Assembly (NCBI RefSeq): GCF_001509475.1
Contig: NZ_LLZG01000115.1
Location: 124,001-188,000, forward strand
Length of the DNA stretch: 64,000 nucleotides
Direction of reading: 5' to 3'
Origin: Streptomyces regalis
GTDB lineage: Bacteria; Actinomycetota; Actinomycetes; Streptomycetales; Streptomycetaceae
How positions within the stretch are numbered: position 1 is the first letter of the stretch; every line of letters begins with the position of its first letter. Made by a program: the position numbers and the translations under genes. Below are positions 15,245 to 24,404 of the stretch, piece by piece. The notes under the pieces are model-generated. The model ran no database searches and had not been told where the DNA came from. It saw only the letters and a program-made list of their open reading frames with translations.

Positions 15245-15613
15245 CGTCCGTCCGGCGGGCAGGTGCGTCAGCACATTCACCACCCGCCCGTTCGGATCCC
15301 GTACGAAGAACCGCCGTACGCCCCACTCCTCGTCCCGAAGCTCCCGTACGACCTCCGCGCCCGACGCCACCACCTGCGCGTACACGGCGTCGACGTCCTC
15401 GACCTCCACGCTCAGGTCGGGGACGACGGGGGCGGTGCGTTCCTCGGTGAAGAAGCTGATCTGGGCGGTGGGGTTGGCGGGGGACGCCATCGTCATCACC
15501 CAGCCCATGTGCATCACCTCCTCGAAGCCGAGCAGGCCGTAGAAGTCCCGGCTGGTCTGCATCGCTGCCTCGGATCCGACGTGGACGTCGGGGACGATCC
15601 TGCGGATGGTCAT
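15212..15613 (-). CDS. VOC-family (glyoxalase-like) protein
   Basis: 133 residues from the ATG at 15613. It has a beta-alpha-beta-beta-beta pattern with IVPDVHVGSEAAMQTSRDFY, GLLGFEEVM, TAQISFF and a C-terminal EWGVRRFFVRDPNGRVVNVL typical of VOC enzymes and bleomycin-type binding proteins. The metal ligand pattern is incomplete, so it may be a binding rather than catalytic member. Its 3' end overlaps the barstar gene tail to tail. Confidence 0.88.
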   Translation of the reverse strand: MTIRRIVPDVHVGSEAAMQTSRDFYGLLGFEEVMHMGWVMTMASPANPTAQISFFTEERTAPVVPDLSVEVEDVDAVYAQVVASGAEVVRELRDEEWGVRRFFVRDPNGRVVNVLTHLPAGRTSVRDDVGDQP

Positions 15614-15713
15614 CGAATGCGCTCCTGATCGGCGTACGGAGTTTTTGTTATCCCCCGCAGTCTTCCCGCGTCTCCTCACCGTCCCCAGCCGCAGGCACGC
15701 GAGGAATGACGAC

Positions 15714-17210
15714 GTGACACGACAGATCAGCCGCCGGAGCATGCTCAAGGCCGCGGGCGCGGCAGCCGGAGCCGTCGGTATCGGTACGGCCTTGCTGCCG
15801 ACCCCTGCCGTTGCGGCCGGCGCCTACGCCCACCCCGGCCTCCTGCACACCGGCGCCGACCTCAACCGTATGGCCGCCAAGGTGAAGGCCGGCGCCGCTC
15901 CCTACACGGCCGGATTCGCCAAGCTGACCGCCAACCGGCACGCGCAGAGCGGCTGGACGGCCAACCCGCAGGAGATCGTGTACCGGGGAGGGGGCTCGCC
16001 GCAGAACTACGCCACCCTCTACAACGACGTCCACGCCGCGTACCAGAACGCCCTGCGCCACCACGTCAGCGGTGACAGTGCGCACGCCGACACGGCCGTC
16101 GCGATCCTCAACGCCTGGTCGGCCAAGCTGACCAGCATGCAGGGCAGCGCGGACCGCTTCCTGGCCGCCGGTCTGCAGGGCTACCAGATCGCCAACGCGG
16201 CCGAACTCGTCCGCGACCACCCCGACTTCGAGCTCGGCCGCTTCCAGGAGATGCTGACCGCCCACTTCGCGTCGCTCAGCGACGACTTCCTGGCCAGGCA
16301 CAACGGCGCCGTCGTCAGCAACTACTGGACCAACTGGGACCTCGCCGCCATGTGCTGCGTCCTGGCCAGCGGCATCTTCTGCGACGACAAGGCTCAGGTC
16401 GCCCGCGCCGTCGAGTACTTCAAGCACGGCGAGGGTCTCGGCTCGGTCAGGAACGCCATCCCCGTCGTACGCGACGACGGACTCGCCGAGTGGCTGGAGG
16501 CCGGCCGCGACCAGGGACACGCCCTGCTCGGCGTCGGTCTGATGGGCACCTTCTGCGAGATGGCCTGGAACCAGGGCATCGACCTGTACGGCTACGACGA
16601 CAGCCGCTTCCTCAAGGGCGCCCAGTACGTCGCCAAGTGGGCGATGGGCGGGGAGGTCCCCTTCACGGCGAACACCCGCAGGAAGGGCGCGATCAACGGC
16701 TGGTCGGGGTCGGAGACCGTGACCCAGGCCGCCCCCGTCGACCCGGCGATGACCCGCCCCATCTGGGCGCTGATCGCCAACCACTACACCAAGCGCCGGG
16801 GCCTGTCGGCCTCGTACCTCACCCAGATCGCCGTGAAGTCCGGGCCGGAGGGCGGCGGCGGGGACTACGGCCCCAACAGCGGCGGCTACGACCAACTGGG
16901 CTTCGGCACGCTGGCGTTCACGCGGGACAAGTCCACGGGGACGGGCACGGCCGGTTCGCCCAGCCCGTCGGCGTCGGCGTCGACGTCCGCCGCTGCCGGG
17001 TCGACGTCGGGATCGGGGTCTGACCCGCGACCGCAGACGGGCGGCTCCACGGCATCGCCCTCCGCGTCCGCCTCCTCCGCCTCCGGTGACCTCGCCGCCA
17101 CCGGCTCGAACGACATCGTCGGCTGGACCGCCGCCACGGGCATCACCGCCCTCGCCGGCGGCCTGCTCCTGCTGCGCCGCCGCGACAGGGCCCGGCGCGA
17201 GTCGCAGTAA
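15714..17210 (+). CDS. Tat-exported alginate lyase-like protein with LAXTG anchor
   Basis: 498 residues from the GTG at 15714, with GAGGA upstream. A twin-arginine signal (SRRSMLKAAGAAAG) ends near AVAAG. The catalytic region (about 40-400) is all-alpha and matches the alginate lyase (PL5-like) fold family: NAWSAKLTSMQGSADRFLAA, NYWTNWDLA, EAGRDQGHALLGVG and YGYDDSRFLKGAQYVAKW. A Ser/Gly linker leads to LAATGS, a hydrophobic helix and RRRDRARRE, the signature of a sortase E substrate. It is thus likely a wall-anchored polysaccharide lyase. The substrate is not proven. Confidence 0.87.
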   Translation: MTRQISRRSMLKAAGAAAGAVGIGTALLPTPAVAAGAYAHPGLLHTGADLNRMAAKVKAGAAPYTAGFAKLTANRHAQSGWTANPQEIVYRGGGSPQNYATLYNDVHAAYQNALRHHVSGDSAHADTAVAILNAWSAKLTSMQGSADRFLAAGLQGYQIANAAELVRDHPDFELGRFQEMLTAHFASLSDDFLARHNGAVVSNYWTNWDLAAMCCVLASGIFCDDKAQVARAVEYFKHGEGLGSVRNAIPVVRDDGLAEWLEAGRDQGHALLGVGLMGTFCEMAWNQGIDLYGYDDSRFLKGAQYVAKWAMGGEVPFTANTRRKGAINGWSGSETVTQAAPVDPAMTRPIWALIANHYTKRRGLSASYLTQIAVKSGPEGGGGDYGPNSGGYDQLGFGTLAFTRDKSTGTGTAGSPSPSASASTSAAAGSTSGSGSDPRPQTGGSTASPSASASSASGDLAATGSNDIVGWTAATGITALAGGLLLLRRRDRARRESQ

Positions 17211-17227
17211 GGGCCGAGCGAAAGAAT

Positions 17228-17265
17228 CCGGTCCCGGCTCTTGACCGGGGGAGAGCCGGGACCGG
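17228..17265. terminator. Strong hairpin after lyase gene
   Basis: A 13-bp perfect stem (CCGGTCCCGGCTC with GAGCCGGGACCGG) encloses a 12-base loop, 17 bases after the lyase stop codon. The next 280 bases up to the convergent DUF445 gene show no gene. Confidence 0.85.
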
Positions 17266-17545
17266 TTCGGTTCGGTCCCCCGGTCGCCCCGGACAACCCG
17301 CAGCCGCCGACGGCGGAGAGGGGACGTGTCGGGGGGTGTCCGCCCACAGTGGCCAGCCTCAACACGCCGCACCTCCCGGCCCAAGGCCGGCCGCCGGTCC
17401 GAGGACGGACCCCCCCGGCGCGGCCCCGCCCCACCCACCAACCACAGGCGCTACGCGTACCCCCACCGAACCCGCACAGGCCGCCGCAGGCATCCCAGCC
17501 CAACCACCGGAGCCTCCGCAGGCCCCCCGCCCAACCGCCGGAGGC

Positions 17546-18913
17546 CTACGCCCCCAGCGCCCGCGACACCGTAAAGATCAGCAGCCCGGCGAGCGACCCC
17601 ACCACGGTGCCGTTGATCCGGATGAACTGCAGGTCGCGGCCGATGTGCGCCTCGATCTTCTTCGTCGTGTGCTCGGCGTCCCAGCTCGCCACGGTGTCCG
17701 TGATCAGGGACGTGATCTCCTTGCGGTAGGTGGTGACGACGTACACCGCCGCGCCCTCCACCCAGCTGTCGACCTTGGCCTGCAGCCGCGGCTCGACGGC
17801 CATCCGCGCACCCAGCGACAGCAGCGAGGCACGCACGCGCAGGCGCAGCTCGCTGCGCTCGTCCTCGGCCGCCGAGACGATCATCGAGCGTACGGCGGTC
17901 CACGCGGACGCGATCAGGTCCTGGACCTCGCCACGCCCCAGCACCTCGCCCTTGAGCCGCTCGACACGCGCGCGTGTGTCCGTGTCGGACTGCAGGTCGG
18001 AGGCGAAGTCGGTGAGGAAGCGGTCGAGGGCGCCGCGGGCCGGGTGGGAGGGCATGTCGCGCATCTCGGTGACGAAGCGGAGCAGCTCCTTGTAGACGCG
18101 CTCGCCGACCCTGCGGTCGACGAACTTCGGGGTCCAGCCGGGGGCGCCGCCCTGGACCGCGTCCATGATCTCGTCGTCGTGCAGGATCAGCCAGTTCTGC
18201 GCCCGCGCGACGATCAGGTCGACGGCCCGCTTGTGGCCGCCGTCCGCGACGATCTTCTCCAGCATCTTCCCCAGGCCGGGCGCGATGTCCTTGGCGTCGG
18301 CCCGACGGGTGATCGCCTCCCCCACCACCGCCTGGACGTCCGAGTCACGCATGACCGTCAGGGCGCCTCTCAGCGCCGCCGACAGCTCCGCCGTCACCCG
18401 GTCCGCGTGCTCGGGCTCGGCCAGCCATCCGCCCAGCCGGCTGCCGATGCCGACGGCGCGCAGGCGCTGTCGTACGACGTCCTCGGAGAGGAAGTTCTCC
18501 CCGACGAACTCGCCCAGCGAGACCCCCAGCTGGTCCTTCTTGTTGGGGATGATCGCGGTGTGCGGGATGGGGATACCCAGCGGGTGCCGGAACAGGGCCG
18601 TGACCGCGAACCAGTCGGCCAGCGCGCCGACCATGCCGGCCTCGGCGGCCGCGGCGACAAAGTTCGCCCACTCGCCGGCGCCCTCGTTCGACGCCCACTT
18701 GGCGACGACGTACACCAGCGCCACGAACAGCAGCATCCCGGTCGCGGTGATCTTCATCCGCCGTACGCCGCGAGCCTTCTCCTCGTCGGCGGCGGTGAAC
18801 GCCGTCATCGCACGTACGGCCGATACGGGGACGCGCCGGTTATCGGCGACATCCTGCCGGGCATGCTCCTCTATGCCTCGTGTTCCCGTTACATCCGGAT
18901 TCGTACGTTCCAT
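17546..18913 (-). CDS. DUF445 family membrane protein
   Basis: 455 residues from the ATG at 18913. After a 60-residue basic N-terminus, the first helix TGMLLFVALVYVVAKW leads into the DUF445 hallmark GMVGALADWFAVTALFRHP and IPHTAIIPNKKDQLG. Long helical segments follow (RVERLKGEVLGRGEV), and the chain ends with a second membrane helix GTVVGSLAGLLIFTVSRAL. DUF445 proteins are inner-membrane and of unknown function. It is divergent from the SGNH hydrolase at 19146. Confidence 0.92.
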   Translation of the reverse strand: MERTNPDVTGTRGIEEHARQDVADNRRVPVSAVRAMTAFTAADEEKARGVRRMKITATGMLLFVALVYVVAKWASNEGAGEWANFVAAAAEAGMVGALADWFAVTALFRHPLGIPIPHTAIIPNKKDQLGVSLGEFVGENFLSEDVVRQRLRAVGIGSRLGGWLAEPEHADRVTAELSAALRGALTVMRDSDVQAVVGEAITRRADAKDIAPGLGKMLEKIVADGGHKRAVDLIVARAQNWLILHDDEIMDAVQGGAPGWTPKFVDRRVGERVYKELLRFVTEMRDMPSHPARGALDRFLTDFASDLQSDTDTRARVERLKGEVLGRGEVQDLIASAWTAVRSMIVSAAEDERSELRLRVRASLLSLGARMAVEPRLQAKVDSWVEGAAVYVVTTYRKEITSLITDTVASWDAEHTTKKIEAHIGRDLQFIRINGTVVGSLAGLLIFTVSRALGA

Positions 18914-19145
18914 CCGCTCCACCCGTCCAGTGATCCCCCGCACACATTGTCCCTTCCTGACCGACTCCTGGAACGAATCAAGAGTTCCCGGCGTCTGTCC
19001 GGTGGGGGGAGGTCGATGGCGAACTCCGGATGAAGTCCGGCGGCCCAATGGGGGGTCCGTGCAACTCCCCTCTGCCTCATGACGCATCATGAGGTGATCA
19101 CATCGGAGCCTCGGGCTCCCATCCGCCCGAGGAGACACGCACCGC

Positions 19146-20483
19146 ATGACCAGGCGTAACGGTTATGCCCTGCTATCTGCGATCATCGCCCTGATCGTCA
19201 CGCTTTCGGCCGCCATCTACGTCGGATTCGCCTCCGACGAGGGCAGCGCCACCAGCAAGAACACCCCTGCCCAGGACGGCGCCCCACGTAACCCCGCCGC
19301 CCCCGCCTCCACCGGCATCTGGGTCGGCGCCTGGTCCGCCTCACCGGTCGGCGCCGAGCCGGGCACCGAGGTCGCGGGCCTGGCGGGCAGCTCGGTCCGC
19401 AACGTCGTGCACACGAGTGTCGGCGGCAAAAGTGCCCGGATCACGCTGTCCAACCTCTACGGCCAGTCGGCGCTGACGATCACGCACGCGTCGATCGCCG
19501 TCGCCGCAGGCCCCGGCACCGCGGCGGCCGTCGCGGACACCATGCGGAGGCTGACCTTCGGCGGCAACCCCTCGGTCGTCGTCCCGCCGGGTCAGCAGGT
19601 GCTGAGCGACGCCGTGCGCCTCGCGATCGCCGCGGACACCGACGTCCTGGTCACCACCTACTCCCCCACCCGGTCCGGCCCGGTCACCTTCCACCCGCAC
19701 GCACGCCAGACCAGTTACCTCGCGCAGGGCGACCTCACCGAGGACGCCACCGGCGTGGCGTACACCGGGCGGGTCGAGGCCTGGCGGTACCTGACCGCAC
19801 TGGACGTCCTCAGCAACGAGTCCGACGGCACCCTCGTGGTGTTCGGCGACTCCCTGACCGACGGCATCACGTCCACCGAGAACGCCAACCGCCGCTGGAC
19901 GGACGTCCTGTCACGCCGGCTGCGCACGGCGATCGCGGCGCGCGAGAACGTGCCGCGCTACAGCGTCGTCAACCAGGGCATCAGCGGCAACCAGATCCTC
20001 GCCAGCGGCGGCGGGCGCCCCGCGGACAACCAGGCCGGCATCGGCCGGTTCGACCGCGACGTCCTCTCCCGTACGAACGTCAAGGTCGTCGTCATCGACC
20101 TCGGCGTCAACGACATCCTGCGCAACCCGAACCTCGCCGACCCGAACCGCATCCTCGACGGTCTGCGCACCCTGGTCCGCCAGGCCCACGCCCGCGGCCT
20201 GAAGGTCATCGGCGCGACCCTGATGCCCTTCCAGGGCCACCGCGGCTACACGGACGCCCGCGAGAACGTACGCCGGCAGATCAACGCGGAGATCCGCGCG
20301 GGCCGGGTCTTCGACGCGGTGACCGACTTCGACGAGGCCGTACGGGACCCGTACAACCCCCGCAAGTTCCGCCCCGACTACGACTCGGGCGACCACCTCC
20401 ACCCGAGCGACAAGGGCTACGAGCGGATGGCGGAGACCTTCAACTTGCAGGACCTGAAGGGCGCGGCACCCGCGGAGCTGTAA
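19146..20483 (+). CDS. Secreted/anchored SGNH (GDSL) hydrolase
   Basis: 445 residues. A signal anchor occupies about 8-28 (ALLSAIIALIVTLSAAIYVG). The N-terminal beta domain (about 55-215) resembles those of GDSL esterases with accessory modules. The catalytic part carries block I VVFGDSLTDG, block II NQGISGNQIL (Gly), block III DLGVNDIL (Asn) and block V DHLHPSDKGY (Asp-His). It probably acts on cell-wall or exogenous esters outside the membrane. Confidence 0.92.
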   Translation: MTRRNGYALLSAIIALIVTLSAAIYVGFASDEGSATSKNTPAQDGAPRNPAAPASTGIWVGAWSASPVGAEPGTEVAGLAGSSVRNVVHTSVGGKSARITLSNLYGQSALTITHASIAVAAGPGTAAAVADTMRRLTFGGNPSVVVPPGQQVLSDAVRLAIAADTDVLVTTYSPTRSGPVTFHPHARQTSYLAQGDLTEDATGVAYTGRVEAWRYLTALDVLSNESDGTLVVFGDSLTDGITSTENANRRWTDVLSRRLRTAIAARENVPRYSVVNQGISGNQILASGGGRPADNQAGIGRFDRDVLSRTNVKVVVIDLGVNDILRNPNLADPNRILDGLRTLVRQAHARGLKVIGATLMPFQGHRGYTDARENVRRQINAEIRAGRVFDAVTDFDEAVRDPYNPRKFRPDYDSGDHLHPSDKGYERMAETFNLQDLKGAAPAEL

Positions 20484-20550
20484 GGGGCGCGACCTGCGGT
20501 GCGGGCCGACTGACACGGCCGGCCGCACCCACCCGGATGCGCCCCTTCGC
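20482..20550. terminator. Bidirectional hairpin region
   Basis: An outer pair AGGGGCGC/GCGCCCCT encloses an inner imperfect stem GGTGCGGGCCG / GGCCGGCCGCACC. It follows the hydrolase stop directly and faces the convergent DUF1707 gene. The remaining gap to 20679 contains only GC-rich non-coding sequence. Confidence 0.55.
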
Positions 20551-20679
20551 GCCCACCCAGCCGCGGACAGCCGTGCCACTGGGACGACACCCGTCCCACA
20601 AAGAGCGGCACCCCACCGGCGCGGGCGAGCATCCCAACCCGCGCGCCGGCCCCCACGCCGGGCCCCAGCAAACCCCGGC

Positions 20680-21498
20680 TCAGTCCTCGTCCCGCTCCCG
20701 CACCCGGTGGTTCCCGCGCTCACCATGCGCATGCCGCCACATGTCCCGATGCTCCTCGAGCATCCCCCGATGCGCCTCGTACTCCTGGTCCCGGGTCGAC
20801 GCCCGCAGTTCCCGGCGTTCGGCCTTGCGCTCCAGTTTCTCCCGCCGCCGCTCCTCCCGGAGCTCCTGCCGCTGGGTCCGCGTCAGCTTCCGCTCGACCC
20901 CGACACCGCCCCAGAAGGCGAACCCGGTCACGATCACGCGCGGCGCGCCCGGATCCCCCGGCACGCCCTCCTCACGGTGGTCGAACCCACCCATGATCCC
21001 GATTCCGCGCACCACGACCTCGACCCCCGGCGGCACGATCACCTGCACCCCGCCCATGATCGCGACGCAGTTGATCTCGATCTCCCGGTCCGCGAAGTTC
21101 GCCTCCCGCAGATCGATCTCCCCGCCGCCCCAGAAGGCGAAGCAGTTGAACCGCTTCGGCGCCGTCCACCGCCCCTTGCGCTGGAACCCGGACATCACGG
21201 CGACACCCCACGCCGACGCCCCCTCACCGCCGCCGCCTACGATCCGGTCCGCCCAACTCCCGTCCGGGAGCTCGGGCTTCTTGACCATGTCGACCTTCGG
21301 AACGGCCACCGCACCGGCGGGCAGATCCCGGGTGATCGGCGCCAGATCCCCGTACGTACGCGCCCGGTACGTGGCGTCCAGACGTTCCTCGAACTCCTCC
21401 ATGTCGAGCCGCCCCTCCGCGAGGGCGTCCCGCAGGATCTCGGCGACTCGTTCACGATCGGCGTCTGAGGCACGCAGCTCCGGGGCATCGTCGCTCAT
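20680..21498 (-). CDS. DUF1707 and cell-wall-stress (LiaF-like) domain protein
   Basis: 272 residues. The N-terminal DUF1707 motif is LRASDADRERVAEILRDAL and GRLDMEEFEERLDATYRART (about 8-50). A beta-repeat region follows (NCFAFWGGGEIDLREANF, NCVAIMGGVQVIVPPGVEV, GIGIMGGFDH), as in the C-terminal domain of LiaF/DUF2154 proteins, then a highly charged helical tail rich in Arg/Glu. There is no membrane helix. It is probably a cytosolic envelope-stress component; it lies just downstream of the exporter operon on the same strand. Confidence 0.85.
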   Translation of the reverse strand: MSDDAPELRASDADRERVAEILRDALAEGRLDMEEFEERLDATYRARTYGDLAPITRDLPAGAVAVPKVDMVKKPELPDGSWADRIVGGGGEGASAWGVAVMSGFQRKGRWTAPKRFNCFAFWGGGEIDLREANFADREIEINCVAIMGGVQVIVPPGVEVVVRGIGIMGGFDHREEGVPGDPGAPRVIVTGFAFWGGVGVERKLTRTQRQELREERRREKLERKAERRELRASTRDQEYEAHRGMLEEHRDMWRHAHGERGNHRVRERDED

Positions 21499-21532
21499 GT
21501 ACAGCAGCCTACGAGCAACCCCCGCCCCGGGG

Positions 21533-22546
21533 CTACGAGACCGCCTTGCCCGCGTTCCCGGCGTTCCCCGCGTTCGCCGTCTTCTCCGTCTGCTCCACGT
21601 ACATCTTCGCGATCACGGCCTCGATGTCCGGCTCCCGCACCGACAGATCCACCAGCGGATACTCCGCCGCGATCCGCGCCACCAGCGGCGCCGCCGACTC
21701 CGAAGCCGGGAACGCCAGCCACTGCCGCGGTCCCTCCACCCGTACCACCCGTGCGGGCGCCGGCGCCTCGATCGGCGGCAGCTCCCGCTCCAGGTCCACC
21801 ACCAGCGTCCGCTCGCTCTCCCCCGCCTCGTGCAGGCCGGCGAGCGGGCCGTCGTACATCATCCGCCCGTGGTCGATGACCATGACCCGGGAGCAGAGCT
21901 GCTCGATGTCCTGCAGGTCGTGCGTGGTCAGCAGCACCGTCGTGCCGCGCTCGGCGTTCAACTCCCGCAGGAACTCCCGGACCTTCGCCTTGGAGATGAC
22001 GTCGAGCCCGATCGTGGGCTCGTCCAGGTACAGCACCTCAGGGTCGTGCAGCAGCGCCGCCGCGATGTCGCCGCGCATCCGCTGGCCGAGGGAGAGTTGG
22101 CGTACCGGGACGTCCAACAGCTCGGACAGGTCGAGGAGTTCGACGAGGCGGTCGAGGTTCTCGCGGTAACGGCCGTCGGGGATGCGGTACATGCGGTGCA
22201 TCAGCTTGTACGAGTCGATCAGCGGAAGGTCCCACCAGAGTGTGGTCCGCTGCCCGAACACCACCCCGATGCGGTGCGCGAGCCGGGTGCGCTCACGGGA
22301 CGGGTCGATGCCCGCCACCCGCAGCCGGCCGCCGCTCGGCGTCAGGATGCCGGTGAGCATTTTGATCGTCGTCGACTTGCCGGCGCCGTTCGGGCCGATG
22401 TAGCCGACCATCTCGCCGCGCGCCACGCGGAAGGAGATCGAATCGACGGCGCGTACCTGGCGGCGTTCGCGTTTGAGGAAGCCGGCTTTCTTACGCACCT
22501 CGAAAACCTTTTCGACGCCCTTGACGTCGATGAACCCCTCGTCCAT
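21533..22546 (-). CDS. ABC transporter ATP-binding protein
   Basis: 337 residues. Walker A is GYIGPNGAGKSTTIKML (about 49-65), the Q-loop region is GVVFGQRTTLWWD, the signature is LSLGQRMRGDIAAALL, Walker B is VLYLDEPTIGLD, and the H-loop is LLTTHD. This is the CcmA/NodI-like class partnering ABC-2 permeases. The C-terminal 80 residues end in a low-complexity NAGNAGNAGKAVS tail. Six bases separate it from the permease gene upstream. Substrate unknown; exporter likely. Confidence 0.93.
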   Translation of the reverse strand: MDEGFIDVKGVEKVFEVRKKAGFLKRERRQVRAVDSISFRVARGEMVGYIGPNGAGKSTTIKMLTGILTPSGGRLRVAGIDPSRERTRLAHRIGVVFGQRTTLWWDLPLIDSYKLMHRMYRIPDGRYRENLDRLVELLDLSELLDVPVRQLSLGQRMRGDIAAALLHDPEVLYLDEPTIGLDVISKAKVREFLRELNAERGTTVLLTTHDLQDIEQLCSRVMVIDHGRMMYDGPLAGLHEAGESERTLVVDLERELPPIEAPAPARVVRVEGPRQWLAFPASESAAPLVARIAAEYPLVDLSVREPDIEAVIAKMYVEQTEKTANAGNAGNAGKAVS

Positions 22547-22552
22547 GAACCC

Positions 22553-23374
22553 TCAATTCCCTGTGCTCTGATACGACCGCAACCCCGCCCGCCAGGCCAT
22601 CCCGGCCAGCGCACAGCACCCCACCGCCACCAGCGGCGGCAGGAAGGCCACCCACTCGGGCAGCCCCAGCGGGATCGGCATCCCCAGCACATACGTCGCC
22701 GGCAGCCAGTTGACGAAGGCCAGCGGCAGCACGAACGTCACCCCGCGCACCAGCTCCGTCGCGAACACCGTCGGCGGGTACTGCAGCATCGTCGTGCCGC
22801 CGTAGGTGAACGCGTTCTGCACCTCGGAGGCGTCCTTCGCCACGAACTGGAAGGCCGCGCCCGCGATGAACACCGCGCCGAAGATCCCCGCGCCGCTGAC
22901 CAGGATCACCGGCATCAGCAGCAGCTTGAGCGGCGTCCAGTCGATGTCGACCGTGGCGAGCGCGTAGATCAGCACCGCCAGGCCCTGGGTGATCCGCCCC
23001 AGCCGCCGCAGCCCGAACTGGTCGGCGCCCATCTGCGCGAGCACCGGCGCCGGACGCACCAGCAGGGTGTCCAGCGTGCCGTCGCGCACTCGCCGGCCCA
23101 GGTTCTCCATCGAGCCGAGCGCCAGATCGGCGAGGCCGAAGGCGGTACTGGACAGGCCGTACAGGAAGGCGACTTGGGGCAGGCTGTAGCCGCCCAGCTC
23201 GTCGACGCGGGAGAACATCAGCAGGATCGCGACGAAGTCGAACGTGGTCGCCGTGAGGTTCCCCAGCGTGGTCATGAAGAAGGAGGCGCGGTACGCCATC
23301 GTGGAGCGGATCCACATCGCGGTGATCATGCGGTAGGCACGCAACCCGTCCACGACTCTGCTGGTGTCAGCCAC
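22553..23374 (-). CDS. ABC-2 type permease (ABC2_membrane_6 family)
   Basis: 273 residues from the GTG at 23374, which overlaps the end of the preceding permease by eight bases. Six hydrophobic segments are visible. The motif MENLGRRVRDGTLDTLLVRP marks the cytoplasmic loop typical of the former DUF990 family. It pairs with the next permease as a heterodimer serving the ATPase at 21533. Confidence 0.9.
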   Translation of the reverse strand: MADTSRVVDGLRAYRMITAMWIRSTMAYRASFFMTTLGNLTATTFDFVAILLMFSRVDELGGYSLPQVAFLYGLSSTAFGLADLALGSMENLGRRVRDGTLDTLLVRPAPVLAQMGADQFGLRRLGRITQGLAVLIYALATVDIDWTPLKLLLMPVILVSGAGIFGAVFIAGAAFQFVAKDASEVQNAFTYGGTTMLQYPPTVFATELVRGVTFVLPLAFVNWLPATYVLGMPIPLGLPEWVAFLPPLVAVGCCALAGMAWRAGLRSYQSTGN

Positions 23375-24173
23375 CCTGCAGCACCACCCTCCGCGTCGCC
23401 GCGCCCTGCGCCATCCGCCCGGCCGCCAGCAGCACCACCGCCCACATCCCCTGGAAGGCATACGTGCCCAGCGGATCGGCGTGCCCGAGCAGCACGTCCG
23501 CGGGCGCCTGCAGCAGCGCCGACCACGGCAGGGTCCGTACGACCTCACCCAGGGCGCCCGGGAACACGTTCAGCGGCAGGATCATCCCCGAGCAGAACCA
23601 CCCGGTGAACATCACCATCTGCGCCACGCCCTTGGCGTCGAGAAGCCAGAACGCGCTCAGCGCCACCAGATACCGGATGCCGAAGCTGACCACCATCGCG
23701 AGCAGCACGGCGCCCAGGAAGGCGGCCCAGGTCGTCACATCCGTCGGCAGCGCCAGGTCGAAGACGAGCGCCCCGAACACGAAGGGCGCCACTCCGCGTC
23801 CCAGCAGCTCGAAGCCGGCCCGCCCCAAGTCGGCTGCCAGCCACCACAGTTGGAGGTCGGCCGGCCGGTACAGATCGACCGCGATGTCACCCGTACGGAT
23901 ACGCTCCATGAGCTCGGACTCGACGCCCCCGCCGCCGTTGGCGAGCGTCTTGAACAGGGACTGGCCAACCCACACATAGGTGACGGCCTGCGCCAGGTCG
24001 TACCCGCCCAAGTGCGGCTTCTCGTCCCACAGAGCGGTGTACGTGTACACCAGGATCAGCCCGAACACGGTGTTGGTGAACACCCCGGCGAGCGTCGCCG
24101 CCCGATACGTCGCGTACCGTCGGAATCCGCCCACCGCGACGGCTAAGTACAACCGCCCCGAGCCCACATCCAC
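23367..24173 (-). CDS. ABC-2 type permease (ABC2_membrane_6 family)
   Basis: 268 residues, six predicted helices. The loop VESELMERIRTGDIAVDLYRP corresponds in position to the loop of its downstream partner. It is the first gene of the three-gene exporter operon, and its start faces the penicillin-binding protein gene across 230 bp. Confidence 0.9.
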   Translation of the reverse strand: MDVGSGRLYLAVAVGGFRRYATYRAATLAGVFTNTVFGLILVYTYTALWDEKPHLGGYDLAQAVTYVWVGQSLFKTLANGGGGVESELMERIRTGDIAVDLYRPADLQLWWLAADLGRAGFELLGRGVAPFVFGALVFDLALPTDVTTWAAFLGAVLLAMVVSFGIRYLVALSAFWLLDAKGVAQMVMFTGWFCSGMILPLNVFPGALGEVVRTLPWSALLQAPADVLLGHADPLGTYAFQGMWAVVLLAAGRMAQGAATRRVVLQGG

Positions 24174-24307
24174 AGCCCTCCTCGCCCGCCGACACCGAAG
24201 CGCAGGAGCCTAGTGCGCGCACGACGGGGACTGCCAGCCAATTTCCGGGGACGCCCGGGGGGGCGCGCGAGAGCCTGCTCACTTTCCGCGGACACGCGCC
24301 ATTTCCG

Positions 24308-24335
24308 GGAACGGAACACCTGGTGCGAGAGTCTT
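24308..24335 (+). promoter_or_regulatory. Possible SigE-type promoter of PBP gene
   Basis: Two overlapping GGAAC boxes (24308-24312, 24313-24317) are followed 18 and 13 bases later by GTCTT. The GGAAC ... GTCT layout resembles envelope-stress sigma-E promoters, which control several Streptomyces penicillin-binding protein genes. Spacing is slightly off the usual 16-17, so the assignment is tentative. Confidence 0.3.
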
Positions 24336-24404
24336 CAATGGGGGCGCAGTAGGCGTACGAGGCGTACAGGAACGTACGACGCGAAACAGGAGTCCGTGCA
24401 CGAC

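Noticed and set aside
17336..19033. Long plus-strand frame opposite the DUF445 gene
   Set aside because: Composition is typical of antisense high-GC sequence, and DUF445 motifs on the other strand are convincing.
20537..23608. A thousand-codon plus-strand open frame over the exporter operon
   Set aside because: It is low-complexity Arg/His/Pro sequence antisense to four well-supported genes.
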